From Candidatus Symbiothrix sp. (GTDB lineage Bacteria; Bacteroidota; Bacteroidia; Bacteroidales; Azobacteroidaceae): a stretch of DNA of 9,207 bases. The translations under genes were made by a program, and so were the position numbers. The first letter of the stretch is position 1. The number at the start of each line of letters is the position of its first letter. Location: the NCBI GenBank assembly GCA_031270925.1, contig JAISWY010000221.1, positions 1 through 9,207 on the forward strand, written 5' to 3'. Shown piece by piece: positions 5,953-9,207 of this stretch. The notes below the pieces were generated by a model. The model worked only from the letters and a program-made list of their open reading frames with translations, ran no database searches and was not told the DNA's origin.

Positions 5953-8298
5953 ATGATTCGATATGCAGTTTTCATCTTATTGATTCTGATGTACTTAACG
6001 AAAATAGCAGGGCAATCGGCTGAGCGTGTCATTCAACTGCGGGATGTTGTCGTTACCGCCCCGGATATTTTGGTAAAAAGAGACACGCTTGTTTTCCGCG
6101 TTCAGCAATATGCCGATGCGCAAGACCGGACAATCGCCGATGTGTTGAAAAAAATGCCCGGCATTGAGGTTGCGCAAAGCGGCGAAATTCGCTACAACGG
6201 CATACCCATCAACAAGTTCTATATCGAAGGGAATGACCTTTTGGAAGGCAGGTACGGTTTGGCGTCAAACAACATATCCTACAAAGACATCCAAAACGTT
6301 GAACTGATGGAAAATCATCAGCCTGTACGTGCCTTGCAGGGCATTGAGTATTCCGAACAGGCGGGGTTGAATCTGCGTTTGAAACAGAGCGCAAAACTTC
6401 GCTGGGCAGGAGTTATTAACGGTGGATTGGGCTTCTCGCCAATGCTTTACGATGCCTCATTGTTTGCTATGCGGATTGCGCGAAAACTGCAAAGTGTTGA
6501 AACCGTGAGGGTAAACAATACAGGATGGAATCCGGCTTCGCAAAATCAGGTTTATTCGTCCGACGATCTGTTTGGCTCGCCTTTGGCATACAACACAGTG
6601 CCCGATTATATTACGGCAGGGAATTACTCTACCCCGATTGAAGACCGGAGGATTCGTTTCAACAGTTCATATCTGTTCAATACGACCAATTCGCTCAAAA
6701 TCAACGATAATTACGATGCAAAAGCCGCTCTGATGTATGTTCGGGACAAACTCAACCTTGACCATCATTCAGGCACTGACTATTTAGACAATTCCATTTC
6801 GCCGTTCTATGAAAGTGAACAGTTACAGATACTTGCGCACACCATTTCGGGGCAGTTTACACTGAAATCGAACAAACCGAGCATGTATCTGAAAGAAAAT
6901 CTGTCGGTAGATTTCAGCGGAAACAGCGCAATATCCGACATTGCGGGTTTGTACAATTTAGGTCAAACGGCAGATAAGCCGATTTTTGAGGCACGAAACG
7001 AACTGCAAATCGTGAAACGCATCAACAACAGGATTCTGACTGTCGCATCAAGCAACAGCATCGTAAACAAACCGCACTCTCTTTCAGTAGAATCAGAGGA
7101 AAAACAATATAATCAGGATGTTACGGCTACGGCATTTCAATCCGTAACGGAAGTAAGTTACGGCTGGGTTTTCGGACGGTGGCAGGTACGCGGGCGGGCA
7201 GGAGTGGATTATTCCCATAATCGCATCGAAAGCCGATTGACCGGAATTGACGTTGGAGATTTCCCTTCGGCTAACAATTCTCGATTGAGCGTTACCAACC
7301 TCTACGTCCGCCCCGAAGCCGTGTATGAAAACCGTCGATGGTGGTTCAATCCCCACGTTTCGCTCAATTATTACGGCTGCGATTTTGAAAATCATACGGC
7401 AAAAGCGTTTGGAATCGTATCGCCTGCCGTTTTCGCCCGTTATAAGTTTTCCGCGCAATGGGAAATGTCGGCTGATGCAAGGTATGTGGTAAATCATCCT
7501 TCGCAAATCACTTTCTATCAGGGAATTGTGATGAATGATTACCGAAATATTTCTGTCGGCGAGCCTTCATACAAGTTAAATTACGGCAGTTCCGCCGCCT
7601 TGTCGCTACGTTACCGCAATCCGATTTCATCTGTCTTTGCCAATGTCGGGGCAACATACGAGCGCAACCAATCGCCGCTTATGACATCGCAACTGTTCTT
7701 ATCCGATTTAATAGTAAGCGGTTACAGCCCAATATCAAACCGTAGCGAAACGTATCGCGTCAATGGTGGCATCAGCAAGGGATTGGTTTCAGGCAGGTTG
7801 CGTATCGGATTGGATGCAGGATATGTGGAGGCTTCGGCGGCATCTTTGCGCAATAACGACATCGTACCGCATCGGTTGAGTGTCGTGTCGGTTGCCCCAA
7901 GCCTGAAAGGTACTTTGTTGAAGTGGATTGCAGCCGAATATTCGTTGTCGGCAAGCCGCAACGAGTTGGTTATTGCCGGAAATAGTGCTGAAAGCGAGAG
8001 TATCAATTGGAAACAGAAATTAACCGCGTCGCTGTTCCCTACTAAGACAATTCAGGCCTTTGTCGGCGCAGAACACTACCACACAAAGTTCAATGACAAT
8101 ACGGCAGACAACCTGATTCTATTTGACGTCGGCACCCGGTGGACGGTTTTCGGCAAGGTTGATATAAACCTTTCGGCGACCAATCTGTTGAACGACACCC
8201 GTTATCGTTATACCCGCCACGAAACATTGAGCAAGACGGTGTATCAGTATCGGATACGACCGAGAAATGCGATGTTATCCGTACAGATAAGGATATAA
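5953..8298 (+). CDS. TonB-dependent-receptor-like outer-membrane barrel with plug domain
   Basis: A 781-residue outer-membrane protein. A signal peptide (about 1-20, ending KIAG before Q21) is followed almost at once by a plug domain (about 28-145): RDVVVTAPDIL, RDTLVFRVQQYAD, the ADVLKKMPGIEV motif (62-73), YNGIPINKFYIEG (81-93) and the NVELMENHQPVRAL segment. The rest, roughly 150-781, alternates aromatic and polar residues as in a large beta-barrel and ends in the strand RPRNAMLSVQIRI. Many relatives in this group carry a carboxypeptidase-regulatory-like domain between signal peptide and plug. Here there is no room for one, and I see no clear TonB box. It could import or export a substrate or display a surface structure; the cargo cannot be inferred. 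It is co-transcribed with the GLPGLI gene 7 bases upstream, and no SusD-like lipoprotein follows, which argues against a classical glycan-uptake pair. Confidence 0.88.
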   Translation: MIRYAVFILLILMYLTKIAGQSAERVIQLRDVVVTAPDILVKRDTLVFRVQQYADAQDRTIADVLKKMPGIEVAQSGEIRYNGIPINKFYIEGNDLLEGRYGLASNNISYKDIQNVELMENHQPVRALQGIEYSEQAGLNLRLKQSAKLRWAGVINGGLGFSPMLYDASLFAMRIARKLQSVETVRVNNTGWNPASQNQVYSSDDLFGSPLAYNTVPDYITAGNYSTPIEDRRIRFNSSYLFNTTNSLKINDNYDAKAALMYVRDKLNLDHHSGTDYLDNSISPFYESEQLQILAHTISGQFTLKSNKPSMYLKENLSVDFSGNSAISDIAGLYNLGQTADKPIFEARNELQIVKRINNRILTVASSNSIVNKPHSLSVESEEKQYNQDVTATAFQSVTEVSYGWVFGRWQVRGRAGVDYSHNRIESRLTGIDVGDFPSANNSRLSVTNLYVRPEAVYENRRWWFNPHVSLNYYGCDFENHTAKAFGIVSPAVFARYKFSAQWEMSADARYVVNHPSQITFYQGIVMNDYRNISVGEPSYKLNYGSSAALSLRYRNPISSVFANVGATYERNQSPLMTSQLFLSDLIVSGYSPISNRSETYRVNGGISKGLVSGRLRIGLDAGYVEASAASLRNNDIVPHRLSVVSVAPSLKGTLLKWIAAEYSLSASRNELVIAGNSAESESINWKQKLTASLFPTKTIQAFVGAEHYHTKFNDNTADNLILFDVGTRWTVFGKVDINLSATNLLNDTRYRYTRHETLSKTVYQYRIRPRNAMLSVQIRI

Positions 8299-8524
8299 AA
8301 AAGCGGGTAATTTGTTTTGAAACGTCTTTTTTGGGATTTGGTAATTTATCAAAAGGAAATGGAATGCGAATTAACGAGCCTGAAATTGAGAGCTGGAAGA
8401 GTTTCTAATTCTTGCCTGTGATCGTGTGCGTCCGTGTTTCTACCGAGCGATGCAATCCTAACGGATTACGAGGGCAGACCACCCCTAACCCGAAGCGCAT
8501 CTTATCTTCTATGGCAGATTTCTT
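8299..8524. other. Non-coding gap between convergent genes
   Basis: No supported gene in these 226 bases. The barrel gene ends on one side and the broken acyltransferase on the other, both pointing inward, yet I find no strong hairpin with a T-run for either. The only compact palindrome is AATCC-TAAC-GGATT (8454-8467). The stretch from about 8415 to 8505 is richer in G and C than the acyltransferase sequence that follows, and has the look of repeat-derived intergenic sequence, but no second copy is present in the window. Confidence 0.4.
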
Positions 8525-9197
8525 TTAACGATGCCAATTTATCCCTCTCTTTACAATTTTACCGGGATTACCTGCAATTACAACATTTTCTTCCGACTCA
8601 AAACTTTTGGTAACCACGGTACTTGTCGCAATTATGCTATTATTTCCAATTGTTACACCTTTCAATATTTTTGTGTTATATCCAACCCAAACGTGGTTTC
8701 TGATTTTCACATTTTTCGCATGATTTATTCTCTGTTTTGTTTGCTCATCATATATTTCATGCCAATCTTGTGCCCATATCAAAATATTACTACTAAACAT
8801 ACAGTCATCGCCAACTTCTATTTTCATATTATCTTCTGATATTTCTATCTTCACATTATGTTCTGTTGTTGTATTCTCGCCAATTTTTATACAACTTTTA
8901 TCGGAAGCTATCAAAAAAGCACCGTCATATTTTACATTATTGTGGATTATTATTGAATTGTCATTGCCGCGAATATAAATTTTTCACATCTTTCAAATAA
9001 CAGCCCTTCCCACATTGTATTGAATTATTGTTTCCTATTATATCAAATGTACAATTGTTAAACGAGGCTGTTTTATCTATATCAAAGATATTTTTTGTCC
9101 CCTTTACAATTTTTTTCGTCCTTATGATTCTCAAAATCTTTTTCAAGATGGAACTGTTTTTTAGAATTTGTCTTATTTTCTGTTTCATTATAGCCAT
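8525..9197 (-). pseudogene. Frameshifted hexapeptide-repeat acyltransferase
   Basis: Two reading frames encode one left-handed beta-helix acyltransferase, a family that transfers acetyl or other acyl groups to sugars in surface glycans. The N-terminal part (from 9197, or ATG 9188) is basic and then enters hexapeptide-like turns (FNNCTFDIIGNNNSIQCGKG) before stopping at about 8961. In another frame, sequence from about 8980 reads IYIRGNDNSIIIHNNVKYDG and joins without a break to the C-terminal part, with DWHEIYD, NHVWVGYNTKILKGVTIG and IAGNPGKIVKR. Removing one base of the five-T run at 8980-8984 (As on the coding strand) would give continuous DVKIYIRGND and a protein of about 220 residues. 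The site KIRNHVW has R where the family usually has G, perhaps further decay. The region is strongly AT-rich. ATG 9188 overlaps a TAA (9188-9190) whose frame is open to the window edge, hinting at an upstream coupled gene. A sequencing error is an alternative. Confidence 0.75.
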
Positions 9198-9207
9198 CCA
9201 ATTTCAT

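Noticed and set aside
5953..8298. SusC of a polysaccharide utilisation locus
   Set aside because: No SusD-like gene follows, the protein is shorter than usual SusC proteins, and it lacks the N-terminal regulatory-like domain; the pairing with GLPGLI points to a different group of barrels.
8531..8839. Plus-strand frame of 102 codons at the right end
   Set aside because: It is antisense to the acyltransferase, whose hexapeptide motifs are clear on the minus strand.

Overview
The window looks like a chromosomal segment from the phylum Bacteroidota, probably order Bacteroidales. The evidence is Bacteroidetes-type promoters (TAnnTTTG -7 boxes, one with a TTTG -33 box 20 bases away), no Shine-Dalgarno-led starts, a GLPGLI-family protein followed by a TonB-dependent-receptor-like barrel, and a RelA-type enzyme of the long (p)ppGpp synthetase family. 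GC content is moderate over most of the window and drops sharply in the last ~700 bases.

Layout: (1) Bases 1-252, minus strand: the secreted N-terminus of a family 2 glycoside hydrolase, most like beta-mannosidase, with a clear promoter at 291-322. (2) Bases 253-549: intergenic, carrying a cluster of palindromes that resembles a dispersed repeat. (3) Bases 550-2733, plus strand: a long RelA/SpoT homologue whose hydrolase (HD) domain has lost its metal-binding residues, while the synthetase, TGS, CC and ACT parts look intact. (4) Bases 2730-4876, minus strand: an OmpR-type response regulator and its membrane histidine kinase, translationally coupled by an ATGA overlap. The regulator meets relA tail to tail with a 4-base overlap. 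(5) Bases 4877-5060: a divergent regulatory region with a -7 box for each direction and, between them, a tandem array of GTAAT pentamers at an exact 11-base period. (6) Bases 5061-8298, plus strand: a two-gene operon of a GLPGLI-family exported protein and an outer-membrane barrel with a TonB-receptor plug. (7) Bases 8299-8524: non-coding. (8) Bases 8525-9197, minus strand: an AT-rich hexapeptide-repeat acyltransferase gene broken by a one-base frameshift, probably the end of a surface-glycan locus that continues past the window.

The most interesting unit is 3419-8298. A two-component system is divergent from an outer-membrane GLPGLI/barrel operon, and the helically phased direct repeats lie where an OmpR-family activator would sit: just upstream of a promoter with a good -7 box but a poor -33 box. 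I infer that the regulator binds this array, activates the operon, and may also autoregulate the kinase-regulator pair. The signal and the barrel's cargo cannot be read from the sequence.
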